A stretch of 64,000 bases of DNA, taken from the NCBI GenBank assembly GCA_029781865.1, contig JAKOVW010000007.1, forward strand, positions 124,001 to 188,000, read 5' to 3'. Shown piece after piece: positions 47,912 to 56,975 of the stretch. Within the stretch, counting starts at the first letter, position 1. Every line of letters begins with the position of its first letter. Source of the DNA: Bacteroidota bacterium. GTDB lineage: Bacteria; Bacteroidota; Bacteroidia; Chitinophagales; Saprospiraceae. The notes beneath the pieces are model-generated. The model saw only the letters and a list, made by a program, of their open reading frames with translations. It searched no databases and had not been told where the DNA came from. Both the position numbers and the translations under genes were made by a program.

Positions 47912-47919
47912 TATTTTTG
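47912..47919 (+). promoter_or_regulatory. -7 promoter motif of the DUF2911 gene
   Basis: TATTTTTG followed by CATCC, 46 bp before the ATG. Confidence 0.45.
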
Positions 47920-47965
47920 CATCCATTTTGGACTTTTATTGTTACTCATAAAAATTTATTAGTAT

Positions 47966-48799
47966 ATGAAAAATGCATTGATTTTAAGCTTAAGCTTGTT
48001 CTTCCTGCCTGTTTTTAGCCAAATTTCTACTCCGGCCCCGAGTCCGGTGGGTAAATTGGAACAAAAAGCAGGTTTGGGCACCATTACAGTTGAGTATTCC
48101 AGGCCTAGTAAAAAGGACCGGATTGTCTTTGGCGATCTTGTGCCATATGGAAAAATCTGGCGTACAGGTGCAAATGCCTCAACCAAAATAACCTTTAGCG
48201 ATGATGTGGAATTTCAAGGTGTCAGAGTGGCCAAAGGCACCTATGCTTTATTTACCATACCCGGCGAAAATCAATGGGAAGTTATCCTGTATTCTGACCT
48301 GTCAACCTGGGGTGTTCCGGATAATTATGATGTAACCAAAGAAGTTGCTCATGTTAAAGTTACACCGGAGTTGATACCCTACACTGTGGAATCATTTTTA
48401 ATCGATGTGAATGATTTGCGGAATGATGGAGCATCAATCAATTTAATCTGGGAAACCACCATGGTTACAGTTAAACTAAGATTTGATACAGATAACAAAG
48501 TGATGAAGAATATTGAGAAAGTAATGGCCGGACCAACCAGTGATGATTACTACCTTGCTGCCCGTTATTATTTTGATTCGAATAAGGATCTGAATCAGGC
48601 CTTAACCTGGGTTCAAAAGGCAAATCAAATGGATGCCAAGTTTTGGAAGCTCAGAGTAGAAGCATTAATACTTGCCAAACTGGGACGCAAACCGGAAGCA
48701 ATTGCAGCAGCAGAAAAATCAAAAGCGCTGGCCATTGAAGCTAAAAATGATGAATACGTAAAGATGAATGAGATGTCGATTAAAGAATGGAGCAATTAA
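47966..48799 (+). CDS. DUF2911 family exported protein with C-terminal TPR-like helices
   Basis: 277 residues with a signal peptide (MKNALILSLSLFFLPVFSQ). The DUF2911 domain (about 25-175) shows VEYSRPSKKDRIVFGDLVPYGKIWRTGANAST and VAKGTYALFTIPGE, the hallmark of this Bacteroidota family. The C-terminal about 90 residues form TPR-like helices (YYLAARYYFDSNKDLNQALTWVQKA, AKLGRKPEAIAAAEKSK). The function is unknown; the protein is probably periplasmic. It is monocistronic with its own promoter and a strong terminator. Confidence 0.88.
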   Translation: MKNALILSLSLFFLPVFSQISTPAPSPVGKLEQKAGLGTITVEYSRPSKKDRIVFGDLVPYGKIWRTGANASTKITFSDDVEFQGVRVAKGTYALFTIPGENQWEVILYSDLSTWGVPDNYDVTKEVAHVKVTPELIPYTVESFLIDVNDLRNDGASINLIWETTMVTVKLRFDTDNKVMKNIEKVMAGPTSDDYYLAARYYFDSNKDLNQALTWVQKANQMDAKFWKLRVEALILAKLGRKPEAIAAAEKSKALAIEAKNDEYVKMNEMSIKEWSN

Positions 48800-48863
48800 T
48801 CCATTATAAAATACAAGGACGATTTGTTCAGTTTGTTTAACGGATAGTCGATCCGGGAATCAA

Positions 48864-48896
48864 ATAGGCATAAATGAAATTTATGCCTATTTTTTT
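48864..48896 (+). terminator. Rho-independent terminator after the DUF2911 gene
   Basis: Perfect 12-bp stem ATAGGCATAAAT / ATTTATGCCTAT with a three-base loop, followed by seven Ts. Confidence 0.92.
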
Positions 48897-49061
48897 GCAT
48901 AACACCGGATGAGTTAAGGAGAATTGAATTTGATATTCCATTCGCTTAGGATTTTTCATATGCCGGTTTATATGATTTTATTTTCTTAATGCAGTCAGCA
49001 TTTCCGGTTAAAGTTTGCGCAAAAGGTAGATGTGTTCTTCAAGATAAATTGCTTAACGCTT

Positions 49062-50723
49062 TCACGCCGGGGACTTCTCCAATAGCATCTTTTCGAAAGC
49101 GAAAGACAAAATCAAAACCATCATGCATGCTATGACATTATACCACAAAAATCCCAGATTCGTAAATGCAAATAGAAACAATATAGTGGTCTGGGCAATT
49201 GCCGCAGCATAGAATACCGCTTTCCCTTTAACCATTTTTAGATAAAAGCCGGTTAGAAAGATGCCTAAAACAGTTCCATAAAATATGGACCCAACGATAT
49301 TGATGTATTGAATAAGATTTTCAAAGAGATTGGCATAAAGTGCAAATCCAATGATCACCAATCCCCATCCTGCAGTAAAAGCTCTCGTCCAGAATACATC
49401 ATTGTGTTTCGATGCAAAGGCTGGAAAATGCCTTTTAAGAATATCAATAGTAGTAGTGCCTGATAAAGCATTCATTTCAGCAGAAATGGAGGACATGGCC
49501 GCGCATAAGATCACAGCAATCATCAAGCCTATAAAACCATGAGGTAGATAATGAAGTATGTAGTGCAGAAATATGTAATCCCGGTCATTGGATTCCTGTT
49601 CGGGTAAGTTTTTTGCAACGTAAGATTTAACTTCTTCCCGTAATTGCATTCGATTTTGATTGAGCAACTGTAATTCGGATTTGAGTTCAGGATTATGGAT
49701 GTCAGCCTGAATGGAATTCATGTGAAAATGAATGCTGTCATTTCGTTTCTCCCATTCTTTGAATTTATCTGGATGATGTGTTTGAAGCTCCTGATTGACT
49801 TTTTCATTAAAATGTACTGGCGTTTTTTGAAATTGAAAGGCTACAAATAACATTACACCGCACAGCAGAATAAACATTTGCATCGGAATTTTAAGAATTC
49901 CATTCATGATAAGTCCCATTCTGCTTTCTGTACTGTTCTTGCCGCTGATGTATCGTTGGACCTGAGACTGATCGGTTCCAAAATAAGCAAGTGCTAAAAA
50001 AAATCCACCTCCGATTCCGGACCATATATTATACCTGTCATTAAAGTCAAGATTAAAATTGACAGCTTGCGTTTTACCGGACCAGCCTGCAATGGTCAAT
50101 GCATCAGAGAATCCAATGTGATCGGGAAATGAATGAACGATGTAATAAAAAATGATAATCATTCCTGTGAAAATAACGGCAAGTTGTTGAAGCTGTGTTT
50201 GTGTTACCGCTTTAGATCCACCCGAAACGGTATACATAATGACGAGTATACCCGCTATGATATGGGTCCACTGTAAATTCCATCCAAAGATTGAAGATAA
50301 AATAATGCTTGGTGCATATAATGTAATTCCGGCAGCTAGACCTCTTTGTGTAAGAAAAATCAAAGCGGCAAATGTCCGTGTTCTTCCATCAAAACGTTGT
50401 TCCAGATATTCATAAGCGGTAAAAACGTTTAGCTTATAAAAAATCGGAATAAACGTAATACAAATGACAATCATTGCCAGGGGTAAACCAAAATAAAATT
50501 GGACAAAACGCATGCCATCGGAAAATCCCTGTCCTGTGGTAGAAATAAACGTAATAGCACTGGCCTGTGTAGCCATGACGATGAATCCAACTTTCCACCA
50601 ACTGGAAGACTGGTCCCCTAAAATGTAATTTTTAAGATTGTGTTGCTTCTTGGTTTTGAAAATTCCAAAAACTACAATAAACCCAAGTGTACAACACAAA
50701 ACCAACCAATCGTATTTGTTCAT
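49062..50723 (-). CDS. Sodium/solute symporter (SSS family)
   Basis: 553 residues with about 13 membrane segments. SSS features: WWKVGFIVMATQASAITFIS with the conserved Na+-site residues in helix 1, GDGMRF-like SDGMRFVQFYFGLP, TAYEYLEQRFDGRTR, TVSGGSKAVTQTQLQQ, YFGTDQSQVQRYISG and AAMSSISAEMNALSGTT. A soluble insertion of about 85 residues rich in charged residues (about 307-390) lies between two helices. The substrate is unknown. It is third gene of the PIG-L operon, so it may import a product linked to deacetylase action. Confidence 0.9.
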   Translation of the reverse strand: MNKYDWLVLCCTLGFIVVFGIFKTKKQHNLKNYILGDQSSSWWKVGFIVMATQASAITFISTTGQGFSDGMRFVQFYFGLPLAMIVICITFIPIFYKLNVFTAYEYLEQRFDGRTRTFAALIFLTQRGLAAGITLYAPSIILSSIFGWNLQWTHIIAGILVIMYTVSGGSKAVTQTQLQQLAVIFTGMIIIFYYIVHSFPDHIGFSDALTIAGWSGKTQAVNFNLDFNDRYNIWSGIGGGFFLALAYFGTDQSQVQRYISGKNSTESRMGLIMNGILKIPMQMFILLCGVMLFVAFQFQKTPVHFNEKVNQELQTHHPDKFKEWEKRNDSIHFHMNSIQADIHNPELKSELQLLNQNRMQLREEVKSYVAKNLPEQESNDRDYIFLHYILHYLPHGFIGLMIAVILCAAMSSISAEMNALSGTTTIDILKRHFPAFASKHNDVFWTRAFTAGWGLVIIGFALYANLFENLIQYINIVGSIFYGTVLGIFLTGFYLKMVKGKAVFYAAAIAQTTILFLFAFTNLGFLWYNVIACMMVLILSFAFEKMLLEKSPA

Positions 50724-50790
50724 TTATAAGTAAATTCTGAAGTTTATGAAGTTAGTGAAAGGCGTACTGTTGGCATTTATCAAAACAGTA

Positions 50791-50901
50791 TTACTTGTGA
50801 TAAACATAAGAAAGTATACAGAGGACAATGATGTATATGATTAACATGCCTGCCACAAGTGTGTAATATTTTTGCCAGTTTATTTTTTCTTCTGGATTCA
50901 T
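50791..50901 (-). CDS. 36-residue single-pass membrane protein
   Basis: ATG 50901 overlaps the TGA of the PIG-L gene (TGATG) and the frame ends at TAA 50791. The sequence starts MNPEEKINWQKYYTLVAG, then a hydrophobic helix (MLIIYIIVLCILSYVY) and a C-terminal HK. The coupling to the upstream gene and the charge/helix layout argue for a real small protein, probably an accessory subunit of the neighbouring symporter. No function is known to me. Confidence 0.72.
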   Translation of the reverse strand: MNPEEKINWQKYYTLVAGMLIIYIIVLCILSYVYHK

Positions 50902-53375
50902 CAGAAACAAATCAAATTGGAGAACAAACGGTAAGCACCGGGAACTCCGGCTTTTAATTGCCTAAACCAGGCCAGCGAGGTATAAACAAACCAACCTTTT
51001 CCCGTTTTCCGTATCAAGATTCCTGATTTTAATTCTTTTTCATTTGGATCATTCATACTCACTAATTCTTCATAAGAAGGATCATAGTTATTTGCAAAAT
51101 ACAATCCACGCTCCTGAACCCAATGGTCAAAATCAGAACTTCGAATTTTATTAGGATCGTTAAAAAATGGGTGATCCGGCTTCAGTATTTTAACCGTGGC
51201 ATTTTCATCCGTTACCCGATCCCTTGAAATTTTTAAACCGGCGGGTGAGAAATCTTCGGTGACCAATTCAGCCGTGGTGTTGTATTGAAAAATTACTTTA
51301 CCTCCTTCTTCCATAAAATGATCCAAATACGATTTGCAAGATTTTAATTCTGACTTGGTATTTAAAGCACGAATGCCAAATACAAGGACATCAAAATTCT
51401 TAATGCTCAGGTTTTGTAAATCGGCAGGTAAAATGGTTTTTACATCAAATCCCATTTTGGTCATGGCTTCATCGATATAGTCTCCGGCGCCTTCTATATA
51501 GGCGATTCGTTTTTTCAATTTCAACAGGTCGGTATTGATTAATTTGATTTGTGCAGGTAACAACACATTTTGCCAGGGAATATGGGGATATTTAATGGAT
51601 TCAAGTGTGTAGGATTGCATTTGGTTAACGAGTATGGGTAATTCAATTAACCGGTTGTCTATGGATTGACCGCTGATTTCAAATTCAAATTCCTGTTGTT
51701 GGCCTGATTTATCCAGATTATAAGCAATTTTGGAAGGTAATATGCTGAAATGATCCGGACATTTCAGCGTAAGGCTACCTTGCTGATGATCTGCATGTGC
51801 AATCAATTTAATCCTGCATTTAGTAGATTTTGAATTGGTAATTAGCAAGTGGTCATCCGGTGCAATTGTGATGGCCGGAATAACATCGAGATTTTGTTTA
51901 ACCTCACCTAAAACCGGATCGTCATTTTTGTAAATGATTTCCCGCATTAAAACATAGGGTTTGTGATTAATAGAGATTTTGAACTCTGCATTCAATAACT
52001 TTTTACCGATAGGTCGGTTGTGATTCAACAATTCATCTACTTTATACATTCCGCGTGGTCTTCCATTGAGAAGCCAGAATGCACCAGTTGGAGGTAGCTT
52101 CGAAGGAAGGGTAATTGTAGTATTCCATATTTCTGCCTGATTCGGTTTTAATAAGAGTGAATATGTGCTGTCCTTGCTGCAAGTGGGGAATGAAATGGAT
52201 TCTAATGTCATGGACACAGGATTTCTAACTATGCATTCATTGGAAACTTTTAATTTTTCATTTGTGGTGGTAAGAAATACATCTGTTGAAGATTCAGCAA
52301 ACAAGCCGGCACAATCGTAGATTAAATTTCTTACTTCTTCTGATTTAATTGCTTTCCAGTGTTCTTCATGCAGGTCGGAGATATACAGTTCTATTTTTTG
52401 AAGTAAGGGAATGCTTTTCCAGGGTTTTTCATAATCAAATTGTGCGATGAGCGTATCAATGAGATGATCCACATTGCCTCCGCCATTAATGCGGCTCCAA
52501 CTCAGGTTCAATCCATCAAACGGATTGTTTTGTTGAGAATCTTTAACTCCATCCACGCGTTCAAAATACTCCATCATTGTTCCGCGGCTACTGTTGATGC
52601 CAAATCCCTGAGATTTATGCATGCTTCTGCTCTGAGCTGCAATTTCATTCGTCGAATATCCATATGCCGGCAGATAACTCCCGACATCAAGGCTGTATAA
52701 TCCTGATTTATCCATCGCGTCAAATTTCTCTTTGCTGCCATAAAAAAACCAGGATGTATTAAAGAATACTCTCTGTACTATATGCATGTCAGTACCTTTC
52801 AATGGGTCCTGCATAAAAAGCGGACTATTCGCATGTTGTGCTGCTTCCAGGCTTAATATTGCAGAAGCCGTATGATGTCCATGTGTTTTTCCACTGGTAC
52901 GGTGATCAAACCTATTGATGATGACATCAGGTTTAAATTCGCGTATTACACGGATGACGTCCAGTAAAATGCTGTCCTTATTCCAAAAAGAAAAAGTCTC
53001 TTCCGCATTTTTAGAATAACCAAAATCGTTGGCGCGTGTAAAATATTGAGTGCCGCCATCAATTTTTCTGGCTTGCAATAATTCATTGGTCCGGATTACT
53101 CCAAGGTATTCATCCAGTTCGGGTCCGATTAGGTTTTGTCCACCATCACCCCTTGTCAATGAAAGATATGCCGTGTTAAATTTTTGATCTTTGGCCAGGT
53201 AGGTAATCAATCGGGTGTTTTCATCGTCAGGATGAGCGGCAATGTACAATACAGAACCGAGGACCTTCAGTTTTTTAAAACCCTCCATGATTTCTGCACT
53301 TGTTTTTGATTTTTGGGCAGAAATTGAGGAAAGAACGCATATAGTAATGAAACTAAAAATCAGGAAACTTCTCAT
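50901..53375 (-). CDS. PIG-L family deacetylase, large exported form
   Basis: 824 residues from ATG 53375, which opens a signal peptide (MRSFLIFSFITICVLSS). The frame could extend to TTG 53396, but that would put seven polar residues in front. The N-terminal PIG-L domain (about 25-280) shows the Zn motif AHPDDENTRLI and later HGHHTASAILS. PIG-L enzymes remove N-acetyl groups from amino sugars. The C-terminal 500 residues contain Ig-like strands and a Rossmann-like domain (FDVLVFGIRALNTK, GGKVIFQYNTTAE) seen in large Bacteroidota homologues. It is first in an operon with the 36-residue membrane protein and the symporter. Confidence 0.88.
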   Translation of the reverse strand: MRSFLIFSFITICVLSSISAQKSKTSAEIMEGFKKLKVLGSVLYIAAHPDDENTRLITYLAKDQKFNTAYLSLTRGDGGQNLIGPELDEYLGVIRTNELLQARKIDGGTQYFTRANDFGYSKNAEETFSFWNKDSILLDVIRVIREFKPDVIINRFDHRTSGKTHGHHTASAILSLEAAQHANSPLFMQDPLKGTDMHIVQRVFFNTSWFFYGSKEKFDAMDKSGLYSLDVGSYLPAYGYSTNEIAAQSRSMHKSQGFGINSSRGTMMEYFERVDGVKDSQQNNPFDGLNLSWSRINGGGNVDHLIDTLIAQFDYEKPWKSIPLLQKIELYISDLHEEHWKAIKSEEVRNLIYDCAGLFAESSTDVFLTTTNEKLKVSNECIVRNPVSMTLESISFPTCSKDSTYSLLLKPNQAEIWNTTITLPSKLPPTGAFWLLNGRPRGMYKVDELLNHNRPIGKKLLNAEFKISINHKPYVLMREIIYKNDDPVLGEVKQNLDVIPAITIAPDDHLLITNSKSTKCRIKLIAHADHQQGSLTLKCPDHFSILPSKIAYNLDKSGQQQEFEFEISGQSIDNRLIELPILVNQMQSYTLESIKYPHIPWQNVLLPAQIKLINTDLLKLKKRIAYIEGAGDYIDEAMTKMGFDVKTILPADLQNLSIKNFDVLVFGIRALNTKSELKSCKSYLDHFMEEGGKVIFQYNTTAELVTEDFSPAGLKISRDRVTDENATVKILKPDHPFFNDPNKIRSSDFDHWVQERGLYFANNYDPSYEELVSMNDPNEKELKSGILIRKTGKGWFVYTSLAWFRQLKAGVPGAYRLFSNLICF

Positions 53376-53436
53376 TTTTGAAATTTGTGTTCGCAAAGAT
53401 CACAAAAACGGAGATTAACGGCCATCAAAATCCAAT

Positions 53437-53444
53437 TACTTTTG
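53437..53444 (+). promoter_or_regulatory. -7 promoter motif of the DAHP synthase gene
   Basis: TACTTTTG, 16 bp before ATG 53460. It decides the start: the longer frame from 53385 begins upstream of this promoter. Confidence 0.5.
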
Positions 53445-53459
53445 TTAACCTTACTTATC

Positions 53460-54539
53460 ATGACAAGCAACATGCTGAATCCGGCGATAACAAGTAAAAA
53501 TGGAGAAAAAGTATTGATTTTGGGACCTTGCAGTGCTGAGTCGCCTGATCAGTTACATGAATTGGCCAAACGTTCTGTGCATTTAAAGCCTCATTTAATA
53601 CGGGCTGGCATTTGGAAACCCAGAACGAGACCGGGTCATTTTCAGGGAATGGGTGAACAGGCTATTCCCTGGCTCATGGAAATCAAAAAGGAATATGGCC
53701 TGAAAATCTGCACTGAGGTTGCAAATAGCCATCACGTTGAAGTCGCTTTGAAAGCGGGATTTGATACATTATGGATAGGCGCCAGAACAACGGTTAATCC
53801 TTTTTATGTGCAGGATATATCAGATGCACTGAAAGGGGTGGATATTCCGGTTATGGTAAAAAATCCTCTTAATCCGGATCTCTATCTTTGGCTTGGGGCA
53901 ATCGAACGTTTTTTACAGTCCGGAATCAATCGCTTGGCGGCAATCCACCGGGGATTTAGTTTTTACGGCAACTCCATTTATCGAAACACGCCAAGATGGC
54001 AAATTCCAATTGAATTAAAAAGGCGAATCCCAGATTTGCAAATGCTTGTGGATATTTCGCATATCAGTGGTCACCCGGAGCATTTACTCGAAATTGCACA
54101 GATAGCCTATGATTTGAATTATGATGGCATAATGGTTGAGGTCCATCCTGAACCCCAAAATGCGTTGAGTGATGCTGAGCAACAGGTTACCCCGGAATTT
54201 TTGGAAAAGGAAATATTAGATAAACTCATTTACCGGGAAGTGAGCACCAATGATGTCCAATTCAATCTGCAAATTGATGAGATTCGTAATAAGATTGATC
54301 AAATAGATGATGATTTGTTGAAGTTACTGGCTAAAAGAATGCAATTAGTTGAACAGATCGGATTGGAAAAAAAACAAAGTCGTATTTCCATTTTTCAGCC
54401 AAAGCGCTGGGATGAAATTATCACCCGGCTGGTAGAGTTTGGAAAGCACGAAAATTTAAGTGAAGAGTTTATTTTTAATTTAATTGAAGCCATTCATATT
54501 GAATCGATTCAACATCAGAGTCAAAAAATGAATAAGTAA
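53460..54539 (+). CDS. Bifunctional 3-deoxy-7-phosphoheptulonate synthase / chorismate mutase
   Basis: 359 residues from ATG 53460. The N-terminal domain (about 15-255) is a class I DAHP synthase: VLILGPCSAES, IRAGIWKPRTRPGHFQGMG, CTEVAN, LWIGARTTVNPFYVQ, PVMVKNPLNPD, IHRGF and MVEVHPEP. It condenses PEP and erythrose-4-phosphate, the first shikimate step. The C-terminal about 90 residues are an AroQ-type chorismate mutase (IDEIRNKIDQIDDDLLKLLAKRM, IGLEKKQ), which makes prephenate and may mediate feedback control. This fusion is common in Bacteroidota. It is monocistronic with a terminator downstream. Confidence 0.92.
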   Translation: MTSNMLNPAITSKNGEKVLILGPCSAESPDQLHELAKRSVHLKPHLIRAGIWKPRTRPGHFQGMGEQAIPWLMEIKKEYGLKICTEVANSHHVEVALKAGFDTLWIGARTTVNPFYVQDISDALKGVDIPVMVKNPLNPDLYLWLGAIERFLQSGINRLAAIHRGFSFYGNSIYRNTPRWQIPIELKRRIPDLQMLVDISHISGHPEHLLEIAQIAYDLNYDGIMVEVHPEPQNALSDAEQQVTPEFLEKEILDKLIYREVSTNDVQFNLQIDEIRNKIDQIDDDLLKLLAKRMQLVEQIGLEKKQSRISIFQPKRWDEIITRLVEFGKHENLSEEFIFNLIEAIHIESIQHQSQKMNK

Positions 54540-54580
54540 ACCGAACTCATCAACTTGAACGTTTGGCATGAACTAAAAAT

Positions 54581-54611
54581 GAAAATCCTTTCTGAATTAG
54601 AAAGGATTTTC
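54581..54611 (+). terminator. Terminator after the DAHP synthase gene
   Basis: Perfect 13-bp stem GAAAATCCTTTCT / AGAAAGGATTTTC with a five-base loop; T-rich 3' arm. It lies between convergent genes and may act both ways. Confidence 0.8.
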
Positions 54612-54680
54612 ATCAGGTTGGCTTTAAAGATACAGTAATTGGTTTCGTATAACAGGGTTAAGCAAAAGCTATGCCACAAT

Positions 54681-55523
54681 TTACAGATTATTTGCATTGC
54701 GTTTGGCCATATTGATTTTGAGATCCATCCATTTTTGACCAAGTAAATAATTCATTCCCCGGTCTACAGCCAGATGCTTTGCAATATGTACAGCGCCTTT
54801 TAGTTTTAAAGCAATGGTGTTACTTGCGCGCAGTGAAATGGAGAATCCGCCTTCCAGGTAATCAATGTGGTGCCAATACATACTTGGTATGAACAAAGTT
54901 TCACCATGTTCTAGAATAGTTTCCCAGCCTTCCACAAATTGCAAGCTGGGATATTTTGATTCGTCAGGGTCGGTCATATCTACCAGGCAGCCGACAGTAT
55001 ATGGTATATGATATAAATACTTGGATTGTTCCTGATCAAATAACCAAATTCTTTTTTTGGTTTGAAACTGATTTAAAAATACATGAGAGCAATCTAAATC
55101 ATAATGTATTTTAGTAAATGAGCCCTGGCCACCAAAAAACATAAATGGAAATTCATTGTAAAATCCATCCATGATATTCAAATTTTTTATGTCATGGATT
55201 AAGGCTGGTGCATGTTTAAAAATATTCCATAAAAAAATTCTCAATTGAGTTGGACCTTGCTGAATGAACTCAATATAATCTCCAAATTTCATAATGCCTG
55301 TAGGACTCATATAGCTTTTACCCCCTTTGCTGAACGAAGTGTCATAAACAGGCACGAGTAAATGACCGTATTTTGATTTGAAGTAGTCAAATGTCCATAG
55401 CTCTTTTGCAGGCCAGTCATTCATAAGATCCTTGAAAACAACTGGTTTTAATGGGTCCAGGTATTCTAGCCTGAATCGTTCCCGTGTAAGGCCGCTCACT
55501 TTTTCTATAGGAGTCAATTTCAT
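54681..55523 (-). CDS. Cupin-like / JmjC-domain oxygenase-like protein
   Basis: 280 residues, cupin_8/JmjC family. It starts with a typical segment (KPVVFKDLMNDWPAKELW). The jelly-roll core shows the Fe(II) motif H-x-D in FTKIHYDLDCSHVF (about residue 140), and the second metal His is in MYWHHIDYLEGGFSISLR (about 230). These proteins are 2-oxoglutarate-dependent hydroxylases acting on proteins or small molecules; the target is unknown. It is monocistronic, with a TAATTTTG motif upstream. Confidence 0.82.
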   Translation of the reverse strand: MKLTPIEKVSGLTRERFRLEYLDPLKPVVFKDLMNDWPAKELWTFDYFKSKYGHLLVPVYDTSFSKGGKSYMSPTGIMKFGDYIEFIQQGPTQLRIFLWNIFKHAPALIHDIKNLNIMDGFYNEFPFMFFGGQGSFTKIHYDLDCSHVFLNQFQTKKRIWLFDQEQSKYLYHIPYTVGCLVDMTDPDESKYPSLQFVEGWETILEHGETLFIPSMYWHHIDYLEGGFSISLRASNTIALKLKGAVHIAKHLAVDRGMNYLLGQKWMDLKINMAKRNANNL

Positions 55524-55554
55524 TGGTTCTCCGGTTTAGAATTAAATGGTAATA

Positions 55555-55562
55555 CAAAATTA
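55555..55562 (-). promoter_or_regulatory. -7 promoter motif of the cupin-like gene
   Basis: TAATTTTG on the minus strand, 31 bp before the ATG. Confidence 0.4.
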
Positions 55563-55793
55563 AATGAATCTTTTGATAGATATCAAAGGCAATTCTTCTT
55601 ATCAAAAGAAAACAGATTGGATAATTGGTTGAAAATAATCACGTAGCAGGGCTTTCGGAGAAGGAAAACAGACTTCGAATTCCAATTTTATTCGGATATA
55701 AGCCTGGAGTTTTAAATGGTTTAATGATCATAATTTCCTGGTCTGAATGGTTTTTTCTTCTTTTGATCTAAGGCTGCATCCCCGATATTCAAT

Positions 55794-55801
55794 TAACTTT
55801 G
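55794..55801 (+). promoter_or_regulatory. -7 promoter motif of purM
   Basis: TAACTTTG followed by CGCCC, only 8 bp before ATG 55810. The mRNA would be nearly leaderless. It argues against the upstream start at 55747. Confidence 0.5.
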
Positions 55802-55809
55802 CGCCCTAT

Positions 55810-56973
55810 ATGTCAAAGAGGTATGAATCTTTAGGCGTGTCTTCCGGAAAAGAAGATGTCCATCACGCCATCAGGAACTTAGACAAGGGACTTTATCCAA
55901 ACGCATTTTGTAAAGTATTGCCGGATCTGGTTGCCAAGGACCCTGACTATGTCAATTTTATTCACGCTGATACAGCAGGCACTAAAGGTTGTCTGGCTTA
56001 CCTGGACTGGAAAGAAAACAAAACGGATCGTGTTTGGGGAAATTTGGCCGTTGATGCATTGGTAATGAATCTGGATGATCTGGCCTGTGTGGGTTGTGTT
56101 ACCGATATCGTGATATCTTCAACTATCGGAAGAAACAAGCAGCTCATTCCTGCAGAAGTTATTGAGCATATTATCGAAGGCACTCAGGAATTCATTTCGA
56201 AAATGAAGGAATTTGGTGTTCGAATTTATTCCGGCGGTGGTGAAACTGCTGATGTTGGGGATATAGTCCGAACAATAGATGTTGGTATTACTGCATTCGC
56301 CAGAACTGCTAAAAAGCAACTTATCATTAATGACATCCGTCCGGGGCAAGTGATTGTTGGATTGGCATCTTTTGGACAGGCAGTTTACGAAAATGAATAT
56401 AATAGCGGGATCGGATCAAACGGATTAACTGCTGCCAGGCATGACACTTTGGATAAATCGTATTTGTCCTATGAGGAATCTTATTCTCCGCAAACCAATA
56501 AGGAGTTTGTCTATACAGGTAAATTCAAATTAGCTGATCAATTTATCGTTGAAGATACATCCTATAGAATCGGCGATTTGCTATTGTCGCCAACCAGAAC
56601 GTTTCTTCCGTTATTTATGGAACTGTTCAATCAATGTCATTCTGAAATAAAGGGAATTATTCATTGTACGGGTGGTGCACAGACTAAAGTAAAAAAATTT
56701 ATTTCCGATGTTAAAATTGTCAAAGATAATTTATTTCAATTGCCTCCGGTGTTTGAATTATTAAGACAACATAGCTTGTGTTCGCCAAAGGAACTGTATG
56801 AAGTTTATAATATGGGTCACAGGATGGAACTGTATACAGATGAGAACACGGCTGATAAAATTATTGCTATATCGCAAAGTATGAATATCGAAGCGAAAAT
56901 TATTGGAAGAGTAGAATCATCCATGCATCCTGAAGTGGAAATCATAAGTTCATTAGGTCATTTTAATTACTAG
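55810..56973 (+). CDS. purM: Phosphoribosylformylglycinamidine cyclo-ligase (AIR synthase), Bacteroidota type
   Basis: 387 residues from ATG 55810 (MSKRYESLGVSSGKEDVH); the 21 residues before it would lie upstream of the promoter motif. PurM closes the imidazole ring of FGAM with ATP to give AIR, the substrate of PurK. Features: N-terminal SLGVSSGKEDVH in place of the usual Y-x-x-A-G-V-D; HADTAGTKG; NLAVDALVMNLDDLACVG; GGETADVGD; IVGLASFGQAVYENE with NSGIGSNGLTAAR; and IHCTGGAQTK. It is longer than E. coli PurM (345). The sequence is divergent but the motifs are in order. A small membrane-protein gene follows after 2 bp. Confidence 0.85.
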   Translation: MSKRYESLGVSSGKEDVHHAIRNLDKGLYPNAFCKVLPDLVAKDPDYVNFIHADTAGTKGCLAYLDWKENKTDRVWGNLAVDALVMNLDDLACVGCVTDIVISSTIGRNKQLIPAEVIEHIIEGTQEFISKMKEFGVRIYSGGGETADVGDIVRTIDVGITAFARTAKKQLIINDIRPGQVIVGLASFGQAVYENEYNSGIGSNGLTAARHDTLDKSYLSYEESYSPQTNKEFVYTGKFKLADQFIVEDTSYRIGDLLLSPTRTFLPLFMELFNQCHSEIKGIIHCTGGAQTKVKKFISDVKIVKDNLFQLPPVFELLRQHSLCSPKELYEVYNMGHRMELYTDENTADKIIAISQSMNIEAKIIGRVESSMHPEVEIISSLGHFNY

Positions 56974-56975
56974 AA

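Larger units (their letters stand above)
47617..47965. other. Intergenic region between DUF721 and DUF2911 genes
   Basis: 349 bp without a supported gene. It holds a direct repeat (ATTGAATTC-GTTGATT at 47602-47618 and 47632-47647), two small hairpins (TTGATT/AATCAA at 47613-47629 and CGTTGA/TCAACG at 47640-47659, the second with seven Ts in its loop) that may weakly terminate the recF unit, an inverted repeat at 47877-47902 and a promoter motif at 47912. Confidence 0.6.

Noticed and set aside
53385-53459. N-terminal extension of the DAHP synthase frame
   Set aside because: It starts upstream of the TACTTTTG promoter motif and adds a segment without homology before MTSNMLN.
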